Origin: Armatimonadota bacterium
GTDB lineage: Bacteria > Armatimonadota > Chthonomonadetes > Chthonomonadales > Chthonomonadaceae
Assembly (NCBI GenBank): GCA_028871815.1
Contig: JAGWMJ010000001.1
Span: forward strand, 520,715 to 584,714
Reading direction: 5' to 3'
Length of the DNA: 64,000 bases
The position numbers were made by a program, and so were the translations under genes. Shown here in pieces: positions 44,249-53,122 of the stretch. Under the pieces are notes generated by a model that was given only the letters and a program-made list of their open reading frames with translations, was not told the origin of the DNA and did not search any database. How positions within the stretch are numbered: position 1 is the stretch's first letter; each line of letters opens with the position of its first letter.

Positions 44249-44961
44249 TGCTCAGAAAGCACGTGCCGACGCCGAAGGTCTCGTTGGCTGAGACCAGCCG
44301 GGGCGATTGCAGCAGCGCAGGTTGGTCACGCAGCATCCGTTTGCTGTGGTTTACCGGTGTGTTGCTGGTTGCGGTCGCCCTCAATCCCGCCAACGCCCGG
44401 CAGCGCGGCACTGCCGTCGCGCAGAAACCGAAGGTCACGCAAGGTCGCAAGGCTTCGCCGCCGGGCCGACAGCGTGTGGGGGTGGCGCCGGCAAAGCCCC
44501 ATCCAGCGCCGGCAAAGCCCGCCACCATCACGGAGCCCGAGTTCCACTACAGCTTCATTCCGCCGGCTGGGTGGAAGAGGGTGGTCACCGGCGTTCCGGC
44601 GAATGCCGTGGCTTTCCTGGGACCCTACAAGCAGAACTTTTCCGTGAACCTGACCGTATACGCCGAAAGAGTCGGTAACGTCACGCTGGCCCAGTTTACG
44701 GCCGGCGCGCGGCGTCTTCCCCAGCAGATAAAAGGGATCACGCTCGTTGATGAGCAGAACCGCCTGTTGGCCGGTATTGCGGCGCACCAGTGGACACAGC
44801 AGACTCGCATTGCCGGAAAGCCACCTGCCGACAGTCTGCAGGTGTTTGCGCTGTATCACGGGGATGCCGTTGTGATCACTCTGACAACGCCGGCCGGCAC
44901 GCTGCCGCAGTACGGCGTGGTGGTGCATAACATGCTGGCAGGGTTTCACTGGGTAAAATAG
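44242..44961 (+). CDS. Membrane-anchored or secreted protein of unknown function (PsbP/DcrB-like fold possible)
   Basis: This 239-residue protein starts at GTG 44242 with AAGGAG six bases upstream, overlapping the previous ORF. An N-terminal hydrophobic segment (about 32-48, IRLLWFTGVLLVAVAL) acts as signal or anchor. A Pro/Lys/Ala-rich linker (49-95) leads to a compact domain (100-239, FHYSFIPPAGWKRVVTG, SVNLTVYAERVGNVTL). That pattern is typical of PsbP- or DcrB-like domains. The function is unknown. Confidence 0.6.
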   Translation: MVMLRKHVPTPKVSLAETSRGDCSSAGWSRSIRLLWFTGVLLVAVALNPANARQRGTAVAQKPKVTQGRKASPPGRQRVGVAPAKPHPAPAKPATITEPEFHYSFIPPAGWKRVVTGVPANAVAFLGPYKQNFSVNLTVYAERVGNVTLAQFTAGARRLPQQIKGITLVDEQNRLLAGIAAHQWTQQTRIAGKPPADSLQVFALYHGDAVVITLTTPAGTLPQYGVVVHNMLAGFHWVK

Positions 44962-45089
44962 CAGGGCAATGCGCATCCTACATCTATTAACCAGCGTACC
45001 GGGCGTCCTGCGTTTTCAGGTTAGCTACCTCACCGTCATCGTCATTCCTCAGGCGGCGAACATCGCGGGCCATTGACGGCCTCGCGGTG

Positions 45090-45142
45090 AGCGCCGCCGC
45101 TCCCGCGCCGTGCTCCGGGCCGCCGCCCGGCCGGCGCTTTTT
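45090..45142 (+). terminator. Hairpin plus T-run in the ileS leader (terminator or attenuator)
   Basis: AGCGCCG at 45090-45096 pairs with CGGCGCT at 45132-45138, with more GC-rich pairing inside, and TTTTT follows at 45138-45142. It ends about 40 bases before the ileS start. It could terminate the gene upstream or attenuate ileS. I could not find the T-box consensus in the 180 bases before it. Confidence 0.4.
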
Positions 45143-45183
45143 GCACGTTGCCGTCCGCCGACCTCGGCGGCGTTCTCGTTGGA

Positions 45184-48081
45184 ATGACCACTATGACCAG
45201 CATCGATGAATCCGGGCGCTTGCCATCGGGGCGCGACTACCGGCCGACCCTCAACGTAACACTGAAGGACTCCGAACCCGGCGCCTTTCCGCAGCGCGGT
45301 AACCTGCCGGTTAGAGAGCCCGGCATTCTGCGCAGGTGGGAGGAGACGGGTCTCTATCGGCAGTCGCTCGATCGGCCGGCTCCAGCCGGGCCGTTTGTGC
45401 TTCATGACGGCCCTCCGTACTCCAACGGAAACATCCATCTTGGCCATGCTCTCAACAAGATCGCGAAGGATTTTGTTACCCGCCTCAAGATGATGCAGGG
45501 CCATTGCGCGCCGTACGTACCTGGTTGGGATAACCACGGCATGCCGATTGAGAACGCCGTAGTGCGCGAATTCCGCCTCCATGGCGAGCAGCCGGATCGC
45601 GTGACTTTACGGCGCGCCTGCCGCCGTTATGCAGAACAGTGGATTGATACTCAGCGCGAGCAGTTCAAGCGATTGGGCGTGCGCGGTGATTGGGATAATC
45701 CGTATCTCACGATGAGCCGCGAGTTTGAGGCAACAATCGTTGGCGTCTTCGGAGAGTTCGTCGAGTCGGGCTACATCTATCGCGGACTGCGTCCCACCCT
45801 GTGGTGCGCGGGCTGCGAAACCGCTCTGGCGGACGCCGAGATTGAGTATGCCAACCACACCTCCAGCAGCATCACGGTTCGCTTTCCTCTGGCATCCGAC
45901 GCGTTGGGCAGGCTGCCCGAAGGCCAGCCGGTGTATGCGCTGATCTGGACCACGACGCCGTGGACGATACCCGCCAACCTGGCGCTGGCCGTACATCCGG
46001 ACGTGGAGTACGCGTTGGCGGCCGTAACGTTACCGGAAGGCAGCCGTGTGAGCTACCTGGTAGCCACTCCATTGCTGACCGCTGTGGGCGAGGCAATCGG
46101 CGCGGATTTGAGCGAAGTTACCGGAGTTTGGAAGGGCGCCGATCTGGCGGGAGTGGTTTTCCGCCATCCGCTTTTCCAGCGCGAAGCGCCGGTTGTGACC
46201 GCCGACTATGTAACCGTGGATGCCGGTACCGGCATTGTACATACGGCGCCCGGGCACGGTAAGGAAGACTTTGATACCGGCCAGCGGTTCGGGCTGGATG
46301 TGTTGTGTCCGGTGGATTCTGCCGGGCGATACACCCCACAGGCTGGAGAGGTTTTTGGTGAGCCACTGACCGGCCTGCGCGTAGTGGCTGAGGAGGGGGA
46401 AGGCGAGAGTCGCGCCAACAGCGCGATACTGAGGGCACTGCAGGAGGCCGGCGCGCTCCTGAGCCATACGCACTTTGAGCACTCCTACCCGCACTGCTGG
46501 CGCTGCCACATGCCCCTCATCTTCCGCGCTACCGTGCAGTGGTTTTTATCGATCGACCATGACGGCCATCGACAGAAGTGCCTCGATGCGATCGGCGGCG
46601 TGACCTGGTATCCACCGGAGAGCGAGAACCGTATTCGCAGCATGGTTGAGAGCCGCCCCGATTGGTGTGTATCGCGCCAGCGATCGTGGGGCGTGGGCAT
46701 ACCGGCATTCTACTGCGACGCATGCGATGAGGCTATCGTCAGCCGTGATGCGGTCGCCGCGGTGGAAGCGCTGGTGCGCGCCGAAGGATCCGACGCGTGG
46801 TACTCGGCGCCGCCCGAGTCGATCCTCCCCGCCGGCTTCACCTGCCCGGGGTGTGGCGCCCCGGCAGCAGGACTGCGCAAAGAGACCGACGTGCTGGATG
46901 TCTGGTTCGATTCCGGCTCGACCAATCGTGCCGTGCTGGAGGATCGTGCTCGCTGGCCCGAGCTCACGTGGCCGGCTGATCTCTATCTGGAGGGAGGCGA
47001 TCAGCATCGCGGCTGGTTCAACTCGTCTCTGATGGTCGGTGTAGGCACGCGCGCGGCTGCTCCGTACCGCGCCGTTATCACCAGCGGGTGGACCCTTGAT
47101 GAAGAGGGATTCGCCATGCACAAGAGCGCGGGCAACGTGGTCGATCCGCAGGATGTGATCGACAGGTACGGGGCCGATGTGTTGCGATGGTGGGTTGCTT
47201 CCAGCGACTTTATGAGCGATGTGGGCTGTGGCGCCAATCTCCTGCAGCAGGTTGCAGATAGCTACCGGCGCATCAGAAACACGTTCCGCTTTCTGGTCAA
47301 CAATCTCGCCGATTTCCGCGTGGAGGAGCATGCCGTCGCCACGGCCGCGCTCGAAGATCCGGACCGATGGATCCTTGAACGCCTGAATGAGGTGACGGAG
47401 ACGGCCCTGAATGCGTACAATAGTTACGCGTTTCATCGTGCCTACCATGCCGCGCACAACTTCTGCGCTGTGGACCTCTCCGCGGTCTACCTTTCGGCCG
47501 TGAAGGACAGGCTGTATGCCTCGGCAGCACATGCGCCGGAGCGGCGCTCGGCACAGACGGCGATGCATCGGGTGGCAGAAACACTGTCGCGGCTTCTGGC
47601 CCCGATGCTGGTGTTTACCACCGAGGAGGTTTGGGACTATATCCACCTGCCCGATAAGCCGGCGAGTGTGAGCCTGGCCATGCTGCCGCAGGCACAGCCG
47701 GCCGACACCGCCCTGTTGAGCGACTGGACGCGGCTATTGGAGCTGCGTGACGAGGTGAATCGCACACTCGAGGCGGAGAAACGCGACGGGAAGTTCTCCA
47801 ATCCGTTGGAGGCCCGGGTAACTATCCGCTGCGATCACGACCTGGCGCGGGTTCTGGCGCTGCGCGAGGCCCATTTACCCGCCCTGTTTGGCGTATCGCA
47901 AGTTGGCGTGGCCGAAGCTGCGGGTGAGCTGGAGGTTACGGTCGGAGCGGCTGCCGGCATCCGCTGCGCCCGCTGCTGGCTGGTGAAGAGCGATGTCGGC
48001 GAGGCCGCGCCGGAGCTTTGTCGTCGCTGTGCCGAAGCAGTTGCCGTGTGGGATGGTGAAAGAGCAGGGGGTGTGGCATAG
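45184..48081 (+). CDS. ileS: Isoleucyl-tRNA synthetase
   Basis: This class I enzyme charges tRNA-Ile; it is 965 residues from ATG 45184 (ATG 45193 and an upstream start at 45148 are possible). HLGH (85-88) is the first signature. The CP1 editing domain is intact (WTTTPWTIPAN, GIVHTAPGHGKED). Two Cys pairs at the C-terminus (CARC, CRRC) make the zinc site. The second signature is unusual: the KMSKS loop reads AMHKS (644-648), keeping the last Lys-Ser but not the first Lys or the central Ser. lspA follows closely on the same strand. Confidence 0.95.
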   Translation: MTTMTSIDESGRLPSGRDYRPTLNVTLKDSEPGAFPQRGNLPVREPGILRRWEETGLYRQSLDRPAPAGPFVLHDGPPYSNGNIHLGHALNKIAKDFVTRLKMMQGHCAPYVPGWDNHGMPIENAVVREFRLHGEQPDRVTLRRACRRYAEQWIDTQREQFKRLGVRGDWDNPYLTMSREFEATIVGVFGEFVESGYIYRGLRPTLWCAGCETALADAEIEYANHTSSSITVRFPLASDALGRLPEGQPVYALIWTTTPWTIPANLALAVHPDVEYALAAVTLPEGSRVSYLVATPLLTAVGEAIGADLSEVTGVWKGADLAGVVFRHPLFQREAPVVTADYVTVDAGTGIVHTAPGHGKEDFDTGQRFGLDVLCPVDSAGRYTPQAGEVFGEPLTGLRVVAEEGEGESRANSAILRALQEAGALLSHTHFEHSYPHCWRCHMPLIFRATVQWFLSIDHDGHRQKCLDAIGGVTWYPPESENRIRSMVESRPDWCVSRQRSWGVGIPAFYCDACDEAIVSRDAVAAVEALVRAEGSDAWYSAPPESILPAGFTCPGCGAPAAGLRKETDVLDVWFDSGSTNRAVLEDRARWPELTWPADLYLEGGDQHRGWFNSSLMVGVGTRAAAPYRAVITSGWTLDEEGFAMHKSAGNVVDPQDVIDRYGADVLRWWVASSDFMSDVGCGANLLQQVADSYRRIRNTFRFLVNNLADFRVEEHAVATAALEDPDRWILERLNEVTETALNAYNSYAFHRAYHAAHNFCAVDLSAVYLSAVKDRLYASAAHAPERRSAQTAMHRVAETLSRLLAPMLVFTTEEVWDYIHLPDKPASVSLAMLPQAQPADTALLSDWTRLLELRDEVNRTLEAEKRDGKFSNPLEARVTIRCDHDLARVLALREAHLPALFGVSQVGVAEAAGELEVTVGAAAGIRCARCWLVKSDVGEAAPELCRRCAEAVAVWDGERAGGVA

Positions 48082-48089
48082 GAGCGGAA

Positions 48090-48674
48090 TTGCAGCAAGA
48101 GAACACGCCGGAAGAGCCGCCGGCGAGCGAGTCGATGGCCGGCCAGCCGGTGAAGCAGCAGGTTCGCGCACCACACCGCGCGCTGCGTGCGCGCACCTTT
48201 TACGGCATCGCTGCCCTGGTGTGCGGCGTGGATCAGGGCAGCAAGCTCTGGGCTATGAGTCACCTGTACTGGGGAACTCCCGTGCCCGTGGTGGGGTACC
48301 AGTTCGATCTGCGGCTGACCCGCAACACCGGAGGAGCCTGGAGCATGGCGCCACACGCAAACACACTGTTCATCGTGTTTGCGTTTGCGGCTATAGCTGC
48401 GCTCATCACGGCGTACCACCGGATGCGTGAGGTGGATCTGCTGGTCGGTGGCGCGTTTGCCCTGGCGCTCGGCGGCGCCGTTGGTAACGTGCTGGATCGG
48501 GTGCGACTCCACTTTGTCATCGACTTTTTCGAGATCAGCGCCATCCATTGGCCAATCTTCAACGTGGCAGATTCGGCAATCACGCTCAGCATTGTGCTGC
48601 TGGTGCTGCACTTTCTCATGCCGGAGCGGATGCGCGTGGTATCGTCTGCGCGCACTCGGCGTGAAGAGAGTTGA
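48090..48674 (+). CDS. lspA: Lipoprotein signal peptidase (signal peptidase II)
   Basis: This 194-residue membrane aspartic peptidase cuts the signal from prolipoproteins after lipid transfer. Four membrane helices and the motifs LTRNTGGAW, GGAVGNVLDR (first catalytic Asp) and FNVADSAI (second Asp) are present. The TTG start at 48090 has AGGAG five to seven bases upstream and gives an unusual 30-residue polar N-terminal extension. It is 8 bases after ileS, the common ileS-lspA order, and is followed by lgt, so both lipoprotein maturation steps are encoded together. Confidence 0.93.
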   Translation: MQQENTPEEPPASESMAGQPVKQQVRAPHRALRARTFYGIAALVCGVDQGSKLWAMSHLYWGTPVPVVGYQFDLRLTRNTGGAWSMAPHANTLFIVFAFAAIAALITAYHRMREVDLLVGGAFALALGGAVGNVLDRVRLHFVIDFFEISAIHWPIFNVADSAITLSIVLLVLHFLMPERMRVVSSARTRREES

Positions 48675-48720
48675 CATAAGCCATCGGCTCGGTACCGGGA
48701 AGGGTTTGCGGTAATTCTCC

Positions 48721-49557
48721 ATGCATCCTATACTTTTTCATCTTGGCAGCGTAACGGTCAGATCGTATGGAGTGCTTCTGGTCACGGGCTTTCTGGCAGG
48801 CTTGTGGCGCGCCATGTGGCTCTGCCAGCGGCGTCAAAAGGAGCTGCCGCCCGGCTCGCCACGGCGTGTGCATCCCGACGCCATCTTCGATATCGGCATC
48901 GGCGTGCTGTTTTCCGGGTTGGTTGGCGCGCGGCTGCTGTTTGTGCTCCTGGATTGGGGCAGCTTCGCTGCACACCCGATCGATGCGTTGAAGATTTGGC
49001 AAGGCGGCCTGTCGCTGCACGGCGCGCTGATCTTTGGCATCGGTTTCCTCACTATCTACTGCTGGCGGAAGAAGCTCAGCATGATGGCAGTGGGCGATAT
49101 CGCGGCGCCTACGTTTGCGCTCTCGTACGCCATCGGGCGTGTCGGATGCCTGTTGAACGGCTGCTGTTACGGCCGTCCGACCAACATGCCGTGGGGCATA
49201 AGGTTCCCCAGCGAGCAGTTTCCAGGCGTCATGACGCCGCCCAGCCACCCAACACAACTGTACGCCACGCTCTTCAACCTCTTCTGGTTCTGGGTGCTCT
49301 TGCGGTGGGAGAAGCGTCGCCACCACGACGGCGACCTGTTTTACGGCTACATCGCCATGTATGGCATCTACCGGTTCATCGACGAGGAGTTTCGCGCCGG
49401 CGCAACTTCCACGTACCTCATTCCATCGATGCACCTTACCGATACGCACATTGCAAGCCTGGTCATGATCGTGATAGGCGCGGCCGGCATGCTGTGGCTG
49501 CGACGACATCGGACGGCGTACGTCTCGCCCTCCGCACCGGCGGAAGCCTCTGCATAG
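48721..49557 (+). CDS. lgt: Prolipoprotein diacylglyceryl transferase
   Basis: This 278-residue polytopic membrane enzyme attaches diacylglycerol to the lipobox Cys before signal peptidase II acts. GGLSLHGALIFG (with the essential His) and the Lgt signature GRVGCLLNGCCYGRPT are present, as is a C-terminal FIDEEFR segment. It follows lspA after 46 bases. Bases 49558-49870 after it hold no gene I can recognise. Confidence 0.95.
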   Translation: MHPILFHLGSVTVRSYGVLLVTGFLAGLWRAMWLCQRRQKELPPGSPRRVHPDAIFDIGIGVLFSGLVGARLLFVLLDWGSFAAHPIDALKIWQGGLSLHGALIFGIGFLTIYCWRKKLSMMAVGDIAAPTFALSYAIGRVGCLLNGCCYGRPTNMPWGIRFPSEQFPGVMTPPSHPTQLYATLFNLFWFWVLLRWEKRRHHDGDLFYGYIAMYGIYRFIDEEFRAGATSTYLIPSMHLTDTHIASLVMIVIGAAGMLWLRRHRTAYVSPSAPAEASA

Positions 49558-49870
49558 CAGGGGTTCGCCTTGTATGGAGGAGCGATCGGCCGCAAAGGGC
49601 TAACGAACAGGAGAATCGGATACTGACCAGCGAACATTGTTCCGTGGTAGCTGCGTCTATCTAATTGAGTCGCATTGAGCCATCCCGCCGTGATCAAACC
49701 GGTGGGAGCCCGGACTGCAGTTGGGCAGTGTGCGGGCGGGGTGTGGTTGCGCCATCATCGTCCGCCGGCGGCTGTGGCTCTTCGCGTGGTCGCTGCGCCC
49801 TTTGGCGCGACCCGGTTCGCCGATCTCTGCGGACCGCAATCCTTCCTTCATTCATTCAGGAGTGTTTTGC

Positions 49871-50593
49871 TTGCCACGCAAGGTCATTGGAATCACGTGC
49901 GCTACCGAGCAGGCCGCTAACGGCGGTTCCGCGCTCTTCCGGCTGAACGCTGCTTATGTTCAGGCAGTACAGAACGCGGGTGGCGCGCCGGTCATTCTCC
50001 CGTCGTGTTCCAGCCCGGAGATCATCGAGCGGTACCTGGGGCTCATCGACGGTCTCCTGCTCAGCGGTGGGGCCGATATCGCTCCGGGCCTGTATGGGCA
50101 GGAGCAGATGCCGTGCTGCGGTGGCATCGATCCCGCCCGCGACGCGTTCGAGCTTCCGCTGGTGAGGCGGGCAATTGAGCAGGATATGCCGGTGATGGGC
50201 ATCTGCCGCGGCATCCAGGTGCTCAACGTAGCTCTGGGCGGCACGCTGATACAGGATCTGCCTGAGCAGCAGCCGTCGGAGATACGGCACCAGCAGACCG
50301 ACTTCGGCCATGTACGTTCGGATGCAACGCACACGATCCAGGTGCGGCCGGGCAGCCTCCTGCACGATCTCACGCAATCGGTGCAGATCGAAACAAACTC
50401 CATGCATCACCAGGCGCTGGCGGATTTGGCGCCAGGGCTGGTGGTGACGGCCCGGACCAGCGACAGCGTGATCGAGGCGGTGGAGATGCCGTCTCGCCGT
50501 ATGGTGCTGGCTTTGCAGTGCCATCCGGAGGAAACGGCCTCACGCGATCCCATATCGCGGCGCCTGTTTGAGGGCTTTATCTCGGCTGTATAG
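49871..50593 (+). CDS. PuuD-type gamma-glutamyl-gamma-aminobutyrate hydrolase family protein
   Basis: This 240-residue class I glutamine amidotransferase-fold hydrolase has its nucleophile Cys112 in GICRGIQ and His218/Glu220 in CHPEE. DGLLLSGGADIAPGLYG is typical of the PuuD/peptidase C26 group that hydrolyses gamma-glutamyl amides. TTG 49871 is chosen as homology starts at PRKVIGIT and AGGAG lies 8 bases upstream; the frame is open further up. Confidence 0.88.
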   Translation: MPRKVIGITCATEQAANGGSALFRLNAAYVQAVQNAGGAPVILPSCSSPEIIERYLGLIDGLLLSGGADIAPGLYGQEQMPCCGGIDPARDAFELPLVRRAIEQDMPVMGICRGIQVLNVALGGTLIQDLPEQQPSEIRHQQTDFGHVRSDATHTIQVRPGSLLHDLTQSVQIETNSMHHQALADLAPGLVVTARTSDSVIEAVEMPSRRMVLALQCHPEETASRDPISRRLFEGFISAV

Positions 50594-50610
50594 CTAAACG
50601 CTGCCAGCGG

Positions 50611-50650
50611 AAAAAGAAAGCCTGCGCCGGCTGCAGTGGCCGGCGCAGGC
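50611..50650 (-). terminator. Strong intrinsic terminator reading on the minus strand
   Basis: GCCTGCGCCGGC (50620-50631) and GCCGGCGCAGGC (50639-50650) form a perfect 12-bp stem with a 7-base loop. The T-run (complement of AAAAAGAAA, 50611-50619) is on the minus-strand side. It therefore terminates transcripts coming leftward, though no obvious minus-strand gene precedes it. The plus-strand puuD-like gene ends 27 bases before. Confidence 0.7.
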
Positions 50651-50676
50651 CCCATCCATTCGGGGATGGTTTACCC

Positions 50677-50802
50677 TTAAGGAGGACATGTGCTGCTCAC
50701 CAGTACGTAACGCGGGCACTGCGTGTTCCGGGGGGAACTCGGCCGTTGTGGATTGCCGCAGTGTGGAACCGGTGTTACGCGCGTGCCGGCGCCTCGCTCT
50801 AT
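50677..50802 (-). CDS. Doubtful minus-strand ORF in front of the terminator
   Basis: A minus-strand frame ends at 50677, only 27 bases before the terminator hairpin. A start at ATG 50802 with GAGG six bases upstream gives 41 residues ending CPRYVLVSSTCPP. No family is recognised. The only support is its position before a strong terminator; a non-coding transcript is equally likely. Confidence 0.2.
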   Translation of the reverse strand: MERGAGTRVTPVPHCGNPQRPSSPRNTQCPRYVLVSSTCPP

Positions 50803-50954
50803 CATCCAACGCCTCACCACTGTCATCCTGAACACCAGCGCGGCTCCAGGCATCGTGGAAGGATCGCAGTGGGATGGCTCCGGCTCCGGGCCCGGGCGCA
50901 ATCGGCATGTGTGGCTTTCCGCGGAGAAGGTTTCAGGTTGGGCAGCGCGGCAAG

Positions 50955-50984
50955 TTGACGCGGAACGCTGCGCTCCGGTATAAT
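50955..50984 (+). promoter_or_regulatory. Sigma-70 promoter upstream of ffh
   Basis: TTGACG (50955-50960) and TATAAT (50979-50984) are separated by 18 bases. This is the best promoter match in the window. Transcription should start near 50991, about 125 bases before ffh. Confidence 0.65.
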
Positions 50985-50990
50985 CGTTGG

Positions 50991-51084
50991 GCCAGTAATC
51001 TGGCGACAACTCCCGGTCATGCTTTCCGGAAGCCCCCAAACCGCTCGAAAGGCATCGTGAAGCCGTAGCGGGAGCGGGCTTTTC
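50991..51084 (+). ncRNA. Candidate structured leader or small RNA before ffh
   Basis: From the predicted start site, three hairpins follow: GCCAG/CTGGC (50991-51004), GCTT/AAGC (51021-51033) and CCGCTC/GAGCGG (51041-51077). The last is directly followed by GCTTTTC. It could be a short terminated RNA or an attenuating leader of the ffh operon. It lacks the conserved core of SRP RNA as I know it. Confidence 0.35.
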
Positions 51085-51115
51085 TGTTGCTATTGCTGGC
51101 GCGGCTTATCAAGCG

Positions 51116-52516
51116 ATGTTCGATACCTTATCCGATAAACTTCAGGGCGTGTTCCAGCGCCTTCGCGGCAAGGGCCGCGTTACCGCCGCCGATGTTGAAG
51201 AGGCGATGCGTGAGGTTCGGCTCGCCCTGCTGGAAGCCGACGTCAACTACAAGGTTGTAAAGGATTTTGTTGCCACAGTAAGCGAGCAGGCGAGGGGCGC
51301 GGACGTACTTGAGACTCTGCAGCCGGCGCAGCAGGTGGTCAAGATTGTCAACGATGAGTTGATTCGGCTGCTTGGCGGCGCGCAGTCCACGATTACCTCC
51401 GCGTCGCAACCGCCGACCGTGATCATGCTGTGCGGACTGCAGGGCTCCGGCAAGACAACGTTATGCGGAAAGCTGGCGCTCCACTTCAAGAAATTGGGTC
51501 GCCGTCCCCTGATGGCTGCCTGCGACATCTACCGGCCGGCAGCGATCCGCCAGCTCCAGGTACTGGGCGAGCAGATCGAACTGCCGGTCTACGCTTCCGA
51601 TCCGGCGGAAAGGAAGTCGCCGCCGACTATCGCCCGGGATGCCGTAAAGCGGGCAGTCGCAGATAACTGCGACCTGGTTTTGTTGGACACGGCCGGGCGT
51701 CTGCACATCGATGCCGACCTGATGGATGAAGTGGGCCAAATGAAGGCGTGGGTGAAGCCGCACGAGGTCCTGTTGGTTGTTGACGCAATGGTCGGACAGG
51801 ATGCCGTCAACTTTGCGGAGCAGTTCAATCGTGAACTTGGCATCACGGGCTTTGTGATGACCAAAATGGATGGAGACGCTCGCGGCGGCGCCGCCCTCTC
51901 GATCCACGCGGTTACGGGCGTTCCGATCAAGTTCCTTGGCGTAGGCGAAAAGCTGGATGCCCTGGAACCGTTCTATCCCGAACGGATGGCCCAGCGGATC
52001 CTTGGCATGGGCGATATTCTGAGCTTGATCGAGAAGGCTCAGGAGGCCATCGACGAAAAGTCGGCCGCGGAGATCGAGAAGAAGCTCCGAAGCAGCCGGT
52101 TTGATTTGAACGACTTTCTGGAACAGATGCAGCAGATGAAGAAGATGGGGCCCATCGAGAATCTGCTGAAGCTTTTGCCCGGCGTAAACAGCGCGATGTT
52201 GAACGATGTGAAGATCGACCCGAATCTGCTGCCGCGGAAAGAGGCGATTGTGCGCTCGATGACCAGAGCAGAACGCTCGGACCCATCGCTGATCAACGGC
52301 TCACGCCGAAGCCGAATTGCGATTGGCTGCGGACAATCGGTACACGATGTCAATACGTTTCTCGACGAGTTCGACAAGATGCGCAAGATGATGCGCACGA
52401 TGATGACGCAGCCGAATGGCAAGCGGCCCGGGCTGCGTCACGGCATGAAGGCGCTGCAGGGAATGCAGGGGCCCGCGCGAACCGGACGCAGGCCAAAGCT
52501 GCCGTTCAGCCGCTGA
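51116..52516 (+). CDS. ffh: Signal recognition particle protein Ffh
   Basis: This 466-residue GTPase targets nascent membrane and secretory proteins to the membrane together with SRP RNA and FtsY. The N domain (1-90) is followed by the G domain with P-loop GLQGSGKTT (near 103-111), DTAGR, TKMDGDARGG and a C-terminal Met-rich M domain (MQQMKKMGP, MRKMMRTMM). It is full length. There is no clear ribosome binding site before ATG 51116. It leads the nine-gene operon ending with yraN. Confidence 0.97.
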   Translation: MFDTLSDKLQGVFQRLRGKGRVTAADVEEAMREVRLALLEADVNYKVVKDFVATVSEQARGADVLETLQPAQQVVKIVNDELIRLLGGAQSTITSASQPPTVIMLCGLQGSGKTTLCGKLALHFKKLGRRPLMAACDIYRPAAIRQLQVLGEQIELPVYASDPAERKSPPTIARDAVKRAVADNCDLVLLDTAGRLHIDADLMDEVGQMKAWVKPHEVLLVVDAMVGQDAVNFAEQFNRELGITGFVMTKMDGDARGGAALSIHAVTGVPIKFLGVGEKLDALEPFYPERMAQRILGMGDILSLIEKAQEAIDEKSAAEIEKKLRSSRFDLNDFLEQMQQMKKMGPIENLLKLLPGVNSAMLNDVKIDPNLLPRKEAIVRSMTRAERSDPSLINGSRRSRIAIGCGQSVHDVNTFLDEFDKMRKMMRTMMTQPNGKRPGLRHGMKALQGMQGPARTGRRPKLPFSR

Positions 52517-52557
52517 ACCCAGTTACCGGACCTCCCAACAGCAAGGAGAAGAGGAAG

Positions 52558-52848
52558 TTGCCCATAAAGATTCGCCTGAAGCGCGTCGGCGCCAAAAAGC
52601 AGCCGCAGTACCGCGTCGTGGTGGCCAACAGCACCGCATCGCGCGATGGAAAGTTCAAGGAGATACTTGGACACTACGATCCGTGCAAAGAGGGTTCGCT
52701 GGTGCTCAATAACGAGCGGGCCGTACAGTGGCTGCACAACGGTGCACAGCCCACCGATACGGCGCGCAACCTGCTGAAACAGAGCGGGGCGATCGAGCTG
52801 TTTGAGCAGGAAAAGGCCGACCGCAAGGCCGCGCGAGCGGCCAGGTAA
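52558..52848 (+). CDS. rpsP: 30S ribosomal protein bS16
   Basis: This 96-residue protein reads PIKIRLKRVGAKKQPQYRVV at its start, the bS16 signature, and carries NPRERA-like ILGHYDPCKEG and ERAVQWLHNGAQPTDT. The start codon is TTG 52558, with AGGAG/GAGG sequences in the 17 bases before it. It sits between ffh and khpA, the usual order. Confidence 0.96.
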   Translation: MPIKIRLKRVGAKKQPQYRVVVANSTASRDGKFKEILGHYDPCKEGSLVLNNERAVQWLHNGAQPTDTARNLLKQSGAIELFEQEKADRKAARAAR

Positions 52849-52872
52849 GCGCGAGCAAAACCGGAGCAACCG

Positions 52873-53106
52873 ATGGTGCAGCAGCTTCTGGAGTATGTGA
52901 TTTCGGCGCTGGTTGACGTGCCCGAAGAGGTGGATATACGCCGCCTCGAATCGGAGCGCGCCACCACATGGGAAATCCGCGTTGCGCAGGGCGATATGGG
53001 CAAGGTTATCGGGCGAAACGGCCGCGTGGCATCGGCGATCCGAACGGTGGCCCGAGCGGCTGCCGGGCACGATGGAGCTCGCATCTTTGTCGAATTCCAG
53101 GACTGA
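52873..53106 (+). CDS. khpA: KH-domain RNA-binding protein KhpA
   Basis: This 77-residue single KH domain protein has the RNA-binding loop GKVIGRNGRVA (about 43-53). KhpA binds RNA with KhpB and affects cell division and elongation in Firmicutes. It lies between rpsP and rimM, as in many bacteria. Confidence 0.93.
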   Translation: MVQQLLEYVISALVDVPEEVDIRRLESERATTWEIRVAQGDMGKVIGRNGRVASAIRTVARAAAGHDGARIFVEFQD

Positions 53107-53122
53107 GGCTGCGCCGGCCGGG

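Noticed and set aside
44962..45147. Possible T-box riboswitch before ileS
   Set aside because: A GTACCGGGCG stretch near 45000 is reminiscent, but the conserved T-box (TGGNACCGCG) and its paired stem are missing.
50985..51085. SRP (4.5S) RNA upstream of ffh
   Set aside because: CCGGAAG and GGTCA occur, but the conserved core with the symmetric loop and the AGCAGCC side is not present.
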